A stretch of 36,356 nucleotides of DNA. It comes from a virus. A program made the translations under genes and the position numbers. Positions 1 through 6,904 of this stretch are shown piece by piece. A model generated the notes under the pieces. That model was not told the origin of the DNA. It searched no databases and worked only from the letters and a program-made list of their open reading frames with translations. The DNA is taken from IMG/VR virus record IMGVR_UViG_3300024343_000049, positions 1 through 36,356 of that record, one strand, 5' to 3'. The stretch's first letter is position 1; every line of letters starts with the position of its first letter.

Positions 1-404
1 TCAGAAACATTTTGACCGAGCAGCTGTGTGTTCTTAAAGTCACCATGAATAATAAAGTCTTTAGGTAGCTTACGTTCTTTGTAAGCACACACAACGTTAT
101 CTTTTGTGTAAGGATAGAAGTGAGATTCGATTGTACCATCTTCAGCATAGGCTACTCGTACACCGTAGTGTTCAGCTACAGGTTTAGTAATACCTCTTTC
201 TTTAAATCCACGGGTATCGTAGGACTTAATATCTTCTAGGGTTAGTTCTGTTCGGTAAATCATTTTAGCCATTGGCTTTTCCTCTGAGTTAATCTTACTA
301 CTTTTTTGACAGCTAAAACAGAAGCCGAACTCATCATCATCCTTGTAAGAGAATGCGTCTGATGAGCTACACTTCGGACACGCTGCGTGATACCATCTGC
401 TCAT
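1..404 (-). CDS. DNA primase/helicase, N-terminal part (cut by window edge)
   Basis: T7 gp4-like bifunctional primase/helicase, which would make RNA primers and unwind DNA at the phage fork. Only the first 134 codons are in the window; the gene runs off the left edge. The N-terminus is a zinc-binding domain: H6-A-A-C9-P-K-C12, then G-F-C29-F-S-C32-Q, a four-cysteine finger of the kind in T7 gp4 (C17, C20, C36, C39 there). The start of the primase core follows. The helicase domain lies outside the window. Met45 (ATG at 272-270) is preceded by AGAGGA seven bases upstream, which suggests a second, finger-less product like T7 gp4B. The gene starts just after the stop of the 53-codon gene at 409..570. 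Family call is secure from the finger and the neighbours; the internal start is inference. Confidence 0.85.
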   Translation of the reverse strand, partial: MSRWYHAACPKCSSSDAFSYKDDDEFGFCFSCQKSSKINSEEKPMAKMIYRTELTLEDIKSYDTRGFKERGITKPVAEHYGVRVAYAEDGTIESHFYPYTKDNVVCAYKERKLPKDFIIHGDFKNTQLLGQNVS

Positions 405-408
405 TTAC

Positions 409-570
409 TTAGTTCCAATCTCGATCTTCTCGGAGTTCCCTTATCATTCTCCTACGTTCTTTAGCAGACTTTTGAGTGTCTCTTTTACGCTTGAATTGAT
501 CTCGGTATTCCGATTTAAGGTTTACATCATCATCTTCTTTGTATTGTTTTCTATCATCCTTTTGTTTCAT
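409..570 (-). CDS. Small highly charged protein, unknown function
   Basis: 53 codons, ATG to TAA. The product is almost entirely charged and polar (Lys, Arg, Asp, Glu), with a Lys-Arg-rich middle and C-terminus (KSAKERRRMIRELRED), probably one long helix. The ATG overlaps the TGA of the upstream GIY-YIG gene as ATGA, so it is probably translated by re-initiation. It sits between GIY-YIG nuclease and primase in the replication operon. A nucleic-acid or replisome-binding role would fit the charge but is only a guess. Confidence 0.6.
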   Translation of the reverse strand: MKQKDDRKQYKEDDDVNLKSEYRDQFKRKRDTQKSAKERRRMIRELREDRDWN

Positions 571-986
571 AGTTTTGGTTTAATAAATTTTACTGCACCA
601 ATGTTACCATTATACCAGAGTCTTTCTCCTGACTCTGTCTCTTCTCTTGAGAGTACTTCTGATAACCATTGTTCTTGTACTTCACGGTATGTGAGCATAC
701 CTTTTCCTTGTACCCATTCATAAATGACGAAGGTGAAGGCTTCTTTACCGTACTTTTTAATGTCATCGTTTAATTCCTTACATGATGAAGTATAAGTTCT
801 CCAGTCAGACTCTTTAGTAGTCTTAACTCGGCGAGACTTACCCTCAACTTTCTTCATAGATACACTTACAATTTGTTTTCTTCCAATATATCTTCTTCCT
901 GTGATGAGGTTTTCAATATAGTAGATGAATCCAAAAGCTCCGTCTGGTCTGTCACTGAGTGGGCACCAGTGTCCGTAATCGTCCAT
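567..986 (-). CDS. GIY-YIG family endonuclease (Seg-like)
   Basis: 139 codons. Residues about 18-40 carry the GIY-YIG core in a variant form: GFIYYI, then RRYIGRKQ with the family Arg/Lys, and a later Glu in the EVQEQWL segment that suits the metal-binding Glu. The N-terminal WCPLSDRPDG lead-in is typical of small phage GIY-YIG proteins annotated as Seg-like homing endonucleases. No separate DNA-binding domain is visible, so it could be a free-standing homing enzyme or a recombination/repair nuclease. T7 places its Holliday-junction endonuclease I near this position, which makes a resolvase-like role conceivable. The first 121 bases overlap the 3' end of the exonuclease gene in another frame. 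The upstream Shine-Dalgarno is weak. Confidence 0.75.
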   Translation of the reverse strand: MDDYGHWCPLSDRPDGAFGFIYYIENLITGRRYIGRKQIVSVSMKKVEGKSRRVKTTKESDWRTYTSSCKELNDDIKKYGKEAFTFVIYEWVQGKGMLTYREVQEQWLSEVLSREETESGERLWYNGNIGAVKFIKPKL

Positions 987-1717
987 GATAATTTTTCTTC
1001 TAGTTCTTCATAAGTTAAAGGTCGAAGATCATCAGACATCTCTCGGATATAGATTAGATTAGCACACTTAGTGAAAGCGTCTTTCCAATTATAACCTACT
1101 TTTTGTCTCCATGTCTCAACAACCTTGTCCCATATGTGGTTAATAGGTACGTTAGCTAAGATCTTTTCTGCAGTCTTGGGGCCAACTCCTTTTAAACCTT
1201 TGATGTTATCAGTTGAATCGCCAGTTAATATCTGTGTCATCAGTACTCGATAGCTATCTTCAGGCTCCATATAATATAGGTTTGTAGTCCTAAAATTATA
1301 GTGGTACCCTGGGAGTGTATCTAAGTCTTTATCGATGTGACAAATAACATAGCGTTTATTTTCTTGTAAAGCTAGATCTGCTGCTACACCACAGTAATCA
1401 TCTGCCTCTGCATCATCAGAGCATATACAGAAGTTCTTAGCGTACTCATACAGCATCTCTATCCTGTCTTTAACTTCAGGTTCTAAGGTATCTTTACGAT
1501 TACCTTTGTAATCATCAGTAACCTTATACCTAAAGTTGTTAACACCCTTAATGAATACAGCGCCTTCAAGAGACCCTGTATTGCTCATGATCTCCTTGAG
1601 CTTATCATCAAAAGCTTTCTTAGCTAGTGCAGGTGACGGTTGATAGTGTGCTATCTGGTAGATAATACTGTCAGCGTCAATAATAGCTAAGTCAAATTGA
1701 TCGTCTGGTCCAATCAT
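866..1717 (-). CDS. 5'-3' exonuclease (T7 gp6 / FEN family)
   Basis: 283 codons. Flap/5' nuclease that would remove RNA primers and resect ends during recombination-dependent replication. Metal-binding acidic residues are in the family order: D14 and D16 (IIDADS), DDYKGNRK at 68-75, E104/D106/D107 (DDAEADDY), D129/D131 (HIDKDLDTLPG), and D167/D170 in TGDSTDN, followed by the helix-three-turn-helix GLKGVGPKTAEK at 174-185. The start has AAGGA nine bases upstream, 11 bases after the polymerase stop. The last ~39 residues lie in the overlap with the GIY-YIG gene, are Ser/Thr/Glu-rich and beyond the catalytic fold, so the tail may have been added by read-through of an older stop. Confidence 0.9.
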   Translation of the reverse strand: MIGPDDQFDLAIIDADSIIYQIAHYQPSPALAKKAFDDKLKEIMSNTGSLEGAVFIKGVNNFRYKVTDDYKGNRKDTLEPEVKDRIEMLYEYAKNFCICSDDAEADDYCGVAADLALQENKRYVICHIDKDLDTLPGYHYNFRTTNLYYMEPEDSYRVLMTQILTGDSTDNIKGLKGVGPKTAEKILANVPINHIWDKVVETWRQKVGYNWKDAFTKCANLIYIREMSDDLRPLTYEELEEKLSWTITDTGAHSVTDQTELLDSSTILKTSSQEEDILEENKL

Positions 1718-1728
1718 ATCTTCCTTTC

Positions 1729-3576
1729 TTAGTGAACATCTGCGTAGTTAGTACCTACCTTTGCGTCACCACCCATACAAGTGATACCAAACCACTTAGG
1801 TGCTTCAACAAAAGCTTCTACAGATAGCTCACGTACTTCTTCTACGTGTTCGTCCTTACATACAACTGCTACTTCATCATGATAATGTAGAGCAAAGTAA
1901 TGTGGAATGTTTCTTTCTACTAGTTTCTCTTTGAGATACACTGCAGCAGCCTTACAGGTTACGCCTTCAGCTGTCTGTAATAGGTAATTCAAGATCTGAT
2001 GTGGAGAAGAAACAAATACAAGACGTCCATCTAGACCTCTAATAAATGCTTTTTCTTTACCAAACGCCGAAGAAGTGTTTTGGTATTGTACCATCAATTT
2101 ATCTTTAAGTTCTTTAAGTCCTGGAATAGACCTTTCAAACTTATCCATAGCCTCTTGACCTATCTTAGCATCTCGTTTACCACTAAGGATAAGACCTAAC
2201 TTACCAGCACCACCACCAAAGAGGAAGGCATATAAGAAGGGCTTAGCTAGTTTACGAGAGACACTTAGCGCATCAGCATTACGTTGATGTACGTCACCGT
2301 TAATTACTTCATTAGTGAATTCATCATTACCAATGTAGTGACAAAGACCTCGCATCTGATTACCAGCAGAGTCGGCACCTACAATAGTAGTTCCAGGCTC
2401 ACAGATGAGTAGTGACCTCATCTCCTTACCATACACAGAGTCTACTGAAGGTAGGTTAGCAACAACCTCATGACGGCATCTAAAAGTAGGCGTACCGATA
2501 GTCCACATACGACCATGTAGTCTATTGTTAGGTGACTTTTTTACTTCTTCAATCCATCCTTCAAGAATACCTTTACGGCTACGTACGGTGTAGTATTCTG
2601 ATACTAGCATCGCATCGTTTGCTAAATTTTCGAGGCTTGATTCCGTAATTTTCGGAGACTTGTTTACGAATTTACCGTTGATACGCTCAACATTCCATTC
2701 ATCAGGTACCCATCCAATAGAGTATAGCCAGTCCTTTACTACTTCGATTGACCCTACCTTACCCTGTTCAAAGGATACACGGCAATATGGACCATCAATA
2801 GGACGATCTTCCCTACCACTCTCTTGTGTATATCCAAAGTGCTTTACAGTAGCTACCGTATAGCATCCATCTTTACGCCAAGCAGGTGTCTTGTATTCAT
2901 CAGCTTTATCAATCTTAATGCAGCGCATACCGATCTTAGGTTCTAATACAAGTTCAATAGCATCTAGCTTGTTGTTGATATCTGTTAACAATGATTGAGC
3001 GCTAGCCATATCAAACATCCAACCCTTATTACGGATCTCTGCTTCGATAGCTGCAAAGCCCATCTCAGTCTTGATACCTTGTTGGTATGTAGGATGCTTG
3101 TTTATAATCTTCATAGACTCTTTAACAAGTTCATGATAGACCTTTACGTTAAGCTCTACATCTCGGATACAGTATGTTAACATCTCCTTAGTGTACTGAC
3201 TGAAGTCATTGAATTCTAGCTTAGGGAAATCTAGTTTAGAACCCCATCCTTCTAGACCGTGTTTATGATCACGTTTGTACTGATTCATCTGAGACAGAAT
3301 CCATGTATCGATTACTTGTTGATTTGGTTTTGGACTCCAACCTAATAGGTGCTTCAACACTACCAAGTCATAACCAATAAAGTTATGACCGAAGATAACG
3401 TCAGCTGTTCCAATGAACTCTAGACCCTCCTCCATTGAGGGAAGTTCGCTATCATAGTCAGAGAAAGAGTACACAGTACCCTTATCCGAATCAATTGCAA
3501 CCATACACCAGATCTTAGAGACATCAGGCATAAAGCCGTTAGTCTCTATGTCTACGCATAGTCTTAATTTACTCAT
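1729..3576 (-). CDS. DNA polymerase, family A, with 3'-5' exonuclease
   Basis: 615 codons; replicative polymerase, shorter than T7 gp5 (704). The proofreading domain is intact: D9 and E11 in DIET, N65/D70 in GHNFIGYD, Y135/D139 in YCIRD. Polymerase motif A is GADSAGNQMR with D402; the position of the usual steric-gate Glu (DxSxxE) is Q407. The O-helix is R441-KLA-K445-PFLY449-AFLF453-G: Tyr at the T7 Y526 position and Phe where most members have Tyr of YG. Motif C is HDE at 566-568. The ATG overlaps the stop of the metallopeptidase gene (ATGA). It forms the core of the minus-strand replication operon with exonuclease and primase. Family is certain; the two substitutions are aligned by eye. 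Confidence 0.95.
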   Translation of the reverse strand: MSKLRLCVDIETNGFMPDVSKIWCMVAIDSDKGTVYSFSDYDSELPSMEEGLEFIGTADVIFGHNFIGYDLVVLKHLLGWSPKPNQQVIDTWILSQMNQYKRDHKHGLEGWGSKLDFPKLEFNDFSQYTKEMLTYCIRDVELNVKVYHELVKESMKIINKHPTYQQGIKTEMGFAAIEAEIRNKGWMFDMASAQSLLTDINNKLDAIELVLEPKIGMRCIKIDKADEYKTPAWRKDGCYTVATVKHFGYTQESGREDRPIDGPYCRVSFEQGKVGSIEVVKDWLYSIGWVPDEWNVERINGKFVNKSPKITESSLENLANDAMLVSEYYTVRSRKGILEGWIEEVKKSPNNRLHGRMWTIGTPTFRCRHEVVANLPSVDSVYGKEMRSLLICEPGTTIVGADSAGNQMRGLCHYIGNDEFTNEVINGDVHQRNADALSVSRKLAKPFLYAFLFGGGAGKLGLILSGKRDAKIGQEAMDKFERSIPGLKELKDKLMVQYQNTSSAFGKEKAFIRGLDGRLVFVSSPHQILNYLLQTAEGVTCKAAAVYLKEKLVERNIPHYFALHYHDEVAVVCKDEHVEEVRELSVEAFVEAPKWFGITCMGGDAKVGTNYADVH

Positions 3577-4055
3577 ACAATTTTCTTTCCATAGTTCTCT
3601 GCATAGAAATACTCTAGCATACGGGCTTCCATCTCCATAGGTTCAAAGCAGTAAGCTTCGAATGTATCCTTGTTGTCGTATGTTAAGCCCTTGATTTTAA
3701 AGTCTTTTCTACCGCATAAGAATTGACATGCATGAACTATCTCATGACAAAGTATACTAACAAAGTGATCTATCATATACTTGTTAGGTTCCCAGTTGCT
3801 TAAGAAGGGATCACGTACCTGTATTAAGATGCGTTGATTGTCCTCAGAAAAGCTAGTGATACCTTGATTAGAAGCTTCTGCATCATACTCTACCGCACAA
3901 ATACCAATATGAATTTTCTTATCGGTAATAGGTAAGTTAAACCGTTTACTGTAGTCTATAAGACAATTAGTAAACAGTTCTTTTACTTCCCTTTCTGCAG
4001 GTGGTAGACAAGCTACCGATACAGAAATGTTTTTAGGTAACTTATTCTTCATCAT
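3573..4055 (-). CDS. Putative zinc metallopeptidase (HExxH)
   Basis: 160 codons. A CHEIVHACQ segment (about residues 103-111) gives the zincin HExxH motif. A downstream FEPMEMEARMLEYF segment resembles the P-x-E-x-E-A-R helix that supplies a third ligand in small phage and SprT-like metalloproteases. The N-terminal half looks like the usual small alpha/beta lead-in of such proteins. No signal peptide, so it should act in the cytoplasm. It sits directly upstream of DNA polymerase with an ATGA junction and overlaps the small membrane gene upstream by 14 bases. Substrate unknown; removal of DNA-protein crosslinks, as SprT-like proteins do, is one possibility. Confidence 0.6.
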   Translation of the reverse strand: MMKNKLPKNISVSVACLPPAEREVKELFTNCLIDYSKRFNLPITDKKIHIGICAVEYDAEASNQGITSFSEDNQRILIQVRDPFLSNWEPNKYMIDHFVSILCHEIVHACQFLCGRKDFKIKGLTYDNKDTFEAYCFEPMEMEARMLEYFYAENYGKKIV

Positions 4056-4242
4056 CGTCTTCCTTTAACATGACCTTAACATTAGGTGAGCCAAGAGATT
4101 CTAGCTCTCTAGCCATACCCAACACTAACTCTTGATATGCTTCGATTTGGTCTTCCATATCTCGGACTTTATCAATAAGATAGTGTAGGTATAGACCTAG
4201 AGCGATCATTCCTACAATTATCATCCATGCGTATTCAGTCAT
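4042..4242 (-). CDS. Small membrane protein with coiled-coil tail
   Basis: 66 codons. Residues about 5-23 form one hydrophobic segment (YAWMIIVGMIALGLYLHYLI), followed by a heptad-like charged helix (DKVRDMEDQIEAYQELV) and a very acidic end (DDDEE). The arrangement resembles spanin-like or regulatory membrane microproteins, but it sits inside the replication operon, not among the lysis genes. Its ATG overlaps the dCMP deaminase stop (ATGA) and its 3' end overlaps the metallopeptidase start by 14 bases. Function unknown. Confidence 0.65.
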   Translation of the reverse strand: MTEYAWMIIVGMIALGLYLHYLIDKVRDMEDQIEAYQELVLGMARELESLGSPNVKVMLKEDDDEE

Positions 4243-4703
4243 AGTAGTCCCGTGTTAGCTAACTCTTTAGCAGAGAATAGCTTTGTGTTACTTGGTTGTT
4301 CGTTAACTAATACACCAAGCTTACGTAGGTATTCTACTCCCTCCATAGACTTATAATCGTCTCGATATACGACCCGACTAATTCCGCTGCTGTATATAAG
4401 CTTGCTGCAATCAATACAAGGGGCGAGAGTACAATAAAGCGTAGCGTCACTAGTGGAATGGTTACTAGCGGCAACCTTAGCGATTGCAGTAGCTTCAGCA
4501 TGTAATACTGGATTTTGTTGAGTGTTATTATCAGTTCCTCTAGCAGTACCATTATATGAGAAGGAAATAATGTTACTATCCTTAACAATGATAGCACCTA
4601 CCTTTTTATCCGTAGCATAACTCAGCTTAGAGATTACGTTACAGATATCCATGTACATCACATCCCAGTCACTCAAAGTCTTCGTCTTCTGTTGCTCTGT
4701 CAT
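4239..4703 (-). CDS. Deoxycytidylate (dCMP) deaminase
   Basis: 154 codons. Zinc-dependent deamination of dCMP to dUMP, feeding dTMP synthesis. Active-site elements: H68-A-E70 (zinc ligand and proton-shuttling Glu) and P95-C96-I-D-C99. Length matches the family. Start at 4703 is chosen because GGAG lies eight bases upstream; it overlaps the preceding small gene by 35 bases. With the MazG-like, DUF3310 and deoxyribosyltransferase-like genes it suggests remodelling of the dNTP pool. A related nucleotide or RNA-editing deaminase is possible but the context favours dCMP. Confidence 0.85.
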   Translation of the reverse strand: MTEQQKTKTLSDWDVMYMDICNVISKLSYATDKKVGAIIVKDSNIISFSYNGTARGTDNNTQQNPVLHAEATAIAKVAASNHSTSDATLYCTLAPCIDCSKLIYSSGISRVVYRDDYKSMEGVEYLRKLGVLVNEQPSNTKLFSAKELANTGLL

Positions 4704-4830
4704 ATATCATCTCCATTTCTGACAATGTGTCTAAGAACTCTAGAAATAAACTTGTTGATTCGCTATCAAAGGGGTTACGAATAACTACAGTTATTTCTGT
4801 ATACCCTTCGGGCGATGTCTCAATTAACAT
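4669..4830 (-). CDS. Small acidic hypothetical protein
   Basis: 53 codons from ATG 4830-4828. A longer frame begins at 4908, but GAGGGAG just upstream of 4830 and the short overlap with the MazG-like stop favour the inner start. The predicted product has a short beta segment (TEITVVIRNP) and an acidic C-terminus (ATEDEDFE). It is wedged between MazG-like and dCMP deaminase genes, overlapping both. Function unknown. Confidence 0.55.
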   Translation of the reverse strand: MLIETSPEGYTEITVVIRNPFDSESTSLFLEFLDTLSEMEMIYDRATEDEDFE

Positions 4831-5110
4831 ATGCTCCCTCTTTAGGAAAATATTTATACCATTCCTGATATGTTTCCATCTTGTTATGGTATGATTCTTC
4901 GATAGCATCTGTATCTAAGTCCCATTGACTAACAAGCATTGTTAACATAAAAGACAACTGACCAATCTCTGTTTGAAGGTTTTCCTTATTGCTGATACCC
5001 GTCTCAGGGTGTGTTTGATTAAGACCAAACCTAAATACCTTAGAGATAGCTTGAATTACTTCAGCACATTCTTCTTGGGTATTTAGTGGTAGTATGTCTT
5101 CGATGTTCAT
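4820..5110 (-). CDS. MazG-like nucleotide pyrophosphohydrolase
   Basis: 96 codons, a single all-helical MazG domain. The first metal motif is E13-E14-C-A-E17; the second helix has T-E48-I-G-Q51-L where active members usually have ExxD, so one metal ligand appears replaced by Gln. MazG-type enzymes hydrolyse NTPs or dNTPs to monophosphates; in phages they are thought to adjust nucleotide pools or alarmones. It is the first gene after the promoter-like motif at 5122..5141, with AAAGGA before the ATG. The missing Asp means activity should not be assumed. Confidence 0.7.
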   Translation of the reverse strand: MNIEDILPLNTQEECAEVIQAISKVFRFGLNQTHPETGISNKENLQTEIGQLSFMLTMLVSQWDLDTDAIEESYHNKMETYQEWYKYFPKEGAYVN

Positions 5111-5121
5111 GTTTTTCCTTT

Positions 5122-5141
5122 AGTCCTATTAGGTACCGTCT
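5122..5141 (-). promoter_or_regulatory. Putative phage RNA polymerase promoter A
   Basis: Minus strand reads AGACGGTACCTAATAGGACT, matching the shared motif of this genome. It points at the MazG-like gene; if transcription began at the G of TAATAGG, the leader would be about 16 bases and contain AAAGGA. It overlaps the end of the upstream gene, supplying its last codons and TAA plus an adjacent TAG stop. Promoter activity is inferred from repetition, position and orientation. Confidence 0.7.
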
Positions 5142-5506
5142 GTTTCTGGATTATAATCTGGGTGTAGCCTTTTAGCTTCATCAATCCCTGCCTGAATAGC
5201 AGTGAGGATACCTAGCCTTGTGAGTGCTTCTATCGCTTCTGGTGGGAAGTTGAATTGGTAGATAGCACTACCATCTTCGTTCTCTTTAATCAATGTTACG
5301 TTTCCTGTTCCTACTGTTGTCATGTGTTCTTCTCCTTCATATCTTCTCCACGCCACAGGCTCCTGCACAGGTGCTGAACGGGCTTGCTTGATGGCGGTGA
5401 TGGCTTTGGCAATATGCTCAGGGGTTGGTTCTTTTTCGTAGCGGCACGCCATGTCTTCAAGTTCCAACGCCTCCAGCGCCAGCTTCAGTGCTTCGTCTGT
5501 GGTCAT
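5129..5506 (-). CDS. Hypothetical phage protein with chimeric composition
   Basis: 125 codons. N-terminal residues 1-55 (EALKLALEALE, AITAIKQA, then PVQEPVAW) resemble a modular lead-in common in phages and prophages of beta- and gammaproteobacteria and are GC-rich by eye. The C-terminal half (FNFPPEAIEALTRLG, HPDYNPETDG) has the genome's usual AT-rich composition. The simplest reading is a recombinant of a transferred N-terminal module with a resident protein. Gene end and stop lie inside promoter motif A. The start overlaps the previous gene's stop (ATGA). No enzymatic motif is visible. Confidence 0.65.
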   Translation of the reverse strand: MTTDEALKLALEALELEDMACRYEKEPTPEHIAKAITAIKQARSAPVQEPVAWRRYEGEEHMTTVGTGNVTLIKENEDGSAIYQFNFPPEAIEALTRLGILTAIQAGIDEAKRLHPDYNPETDGT

Positions 5507-5787
5507 ACATCCTCCTCCGATAAAAACTCAGCCTTCACTAGATTAGCCGCAACGTGCCAATAGTTATGCGTTCCCCTAGCCGCCTCGTGTTGAATCATTA
5601 ATAAGTTGATAACGTCCTTCATGTACTGCTTACAAACGTAGTCTTCAACTAACTTGGTAAATTTCTTTAGTTCTTTAGTATAACCTTGAGACCAATCTAC
5701 TAGTTGTCCTTTGGGTTTCCAAGGTTCATCTCCCCATAAACAGAAGCCAGCCTCAGCAACCAAACGCTCGTATACATCTTTTTTCAT
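5503..5787 (-). CDS. Hypothetical protein
   Basis: 94 codons, mostly helical, with Trp-rich N-terminal segment (CLWGDEPWKPKG) and a C-terminal HNYWHVAANLVKAEF. No family recognised. ATGA overlaps link it on both sides: to the 27-codon membrane ORF upstream and the gene at 5129..5506 downstream, so it belongs to the same transcript. Confidence 0.65.
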   Translation of the reverse strand: MKKDVYERLVAEAGFCLWGDEPWKPKGQLVDWSQGYTKELKKFTKLVEDYVCKQYMKDVINLLMIQHEAARGTHNYWHVAANLVKAEFLSEEDV

Positions 5788-5867
5788 GTTAATGCTCCTA
5801 ATACCATTACAATAATATGCCCGATAAATAAACCTACTACGAAGTAAGCTACGTTTTCAATAGTCAT
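5784..5867 (-). CDS. Possible 27-aa membrane microprotein
   Basis: ATG 5867 to TGA 5784. Nearly the whole product is one hydrophobic helix (VAYFVVGLFIGHIIVMVLGA). It fills the gap between two genes, overlapping the upstream gene by 11 bases and the downstream ATG as ATGA, the pattern used by genuine genes here. No clear Shine-Dalgarno, so it would depend on coupled translation. Confidence 0.45.
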   Translation of the reverse strand: MTIENVAYFVVGLFIGHIIVMVLGALT

Positions 5868-6099
5868 CAGCGGTTTGCGCATCGATATGTCCTAACTTAA
5901 TCAAGATTTCTTTTATTTCTTTGGGTAGTATTGCTACGCCATCATAGTCAACTAGCTTAAAGTCATTATCAAACCATAAACCACCTCCACATTCATCACC
6001 TAAGTTCTTATGTTCGAAATAGCCATACTTAGCGATAGAATCAATTGCGACCTCAAAAGATCTTGTGTTAAGTACAGTATCAAAGTCGTATTGTGCCAT
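5857..6099 (-). CDS. Conserved-looking hypothetical protein
   Basis: 80 codons. Contains a glycine-rich ECGGGLWFDND stretch and a C-terminal helix (PKEIKEILIKLGH). No signal, membrane segment or catalytic motif that I recognise. Start overlaps by one base the stop of the GIY-YIG fusion gene (TAATG), consistent with co-translation. Confidence 0.65.
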   Translation of the reverse strand: MAQYDFDTVLNTRSFEVAIDSIAKYGYFEHKNLGDECGGGLWFDNDFKLVDYDGVAILPKEIKEILIKLGHIDAQTADDY

Positions 6100-6704
6100 T
6101 AGTCTTTCCTTAAGTTGTTAGACAAGTTGTAGTACATACCTGAGCGAGTAGCTTTCAGCTGCATAATCAGCATAGTCTCTAGCTCAAGCATCTCTTCATC
6201 AGTACCATATGCGAGTATAGTACGCATAAAGTCAACGGGATTACTTTTAATTTCCTCAAGAAGCTTTTCGGATGAACATATGTAGCCATCATCAGGACTA
6301 CCCTTATGTTTACCGATGTACTTCCTATCATTGAGATCTACCCACATGTATACGAAGGCTTCTCCTTCCTCTCTGCTAGGAATATCTTCTTCACGGACAG
6401 CTTCATTCTTGTCGTTACCTTCAAGATGATTTGTCCAGATCTCCTTTACATATGCCAGCATATGATCACCCTTAGGTGCTCGCCACATGACTACAAAGGA
6501 ATCTGTGCCTTCATTCTCACATAGGAAGTCGTATACCCACTTGTTATGTAGACCAGAGTACTCAGTACCATCGATTGTAACCTTGATCATAAGTTTATCT
6601 GAAGCAGAGGTGTAAGCCTCAACTTCATCTACCTTACATTCAAAGATATCGAAGTACTTATTACTTCCAGCCACAAACTTTGTGACGGTGTTAACTAGTT
6701 TCAT
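6099..6704 (-). CDS. GIY-YIG domain protein with novel N-terminal domain
   Basis: 201 codons. The C-terminal ~90 residues are a GIY-YIG fold: EAFVYMWVD, then RKYIGKHKGSPDDGYICSS, a FMRTILAYGT segment, and a Glu-rich helix (EEMLELETMLIMQL) ending in MYYNLSN; this pattern is common in phage GIY-YIG proteins. The N-terminal ~110 residues look like a mixed beta domain (FDIFECKVDEVEAY, DGTEYSGLHNKWVYDFL) I do not recognise. It may be the substrate or DNA-recognition part. It is the second GIY-YIG gene of the window, 5 kb from the first. Homing, restriction-like or repair roles are all open. Confidence 0.7.
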   Translation of the reverse strand: MKLVNTVTKFVAGSNKYFDIFECKVDEVEAYTSASDKLMIKVTIDGTEYSGLHNKWVYDFLCENEGTDSFVVMWRAPKGDHMLAYVKEIWTNHLEGNDKNEAVREEDIPSREEGEAFVYMWVDLNDRKYIGKHKGSPDDGYICSSEKLLEEIKSNPVDFMRTILAYGTDEEMLELETMLIMQLKATRSGMYYNLSNNLRKD

Positions 6705-6712
6705 TCTTACTC

Positions 6713-6904
6713 CTATTCATAGTTCATCTCCACGTAACTATCTTGAAGATATTTTATGTAATCTTCTGACAGATACTCTGCTAGGTTAACATCACTATCT
6801 TTTAAGTATGCTTCTAGTAGATTACAATACTTTGTATCGTGATCATACTCAAAGTCACACCATACAAATACATTGTAATCAAGCGACATTTTAACTATCG
6901 ACAT
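6713..6904 (-). CDS. Small acidic hypothetical protein
   Basis: 63 codons from the third of three tandem ATGs (6904), which has GGAG at seven bases; starts at 6910 or 6889 are also possible. Acidic and aromatic-rich (YNVFVWCDFEYDHD, EYLSEDYIKYLQDSYVE). Overlaps the stop region of the upstream gene. No recognised family. Confidence 0.55.
   Translation of the reverse strand: MSIVKMSLDYNVFVWCDFEYDHDTKYCNLLEAYLKDSDVNLAEYLSEDYIKYLQDSYVEMNYE

Noticed and set aside
3341-3349. CCTAATAGG inside the DNA polymerase gene
   Set aside because: Lacks the upstream AG-N-Y-GGTA part, is in coding sequence and points against transcription; likely chance.
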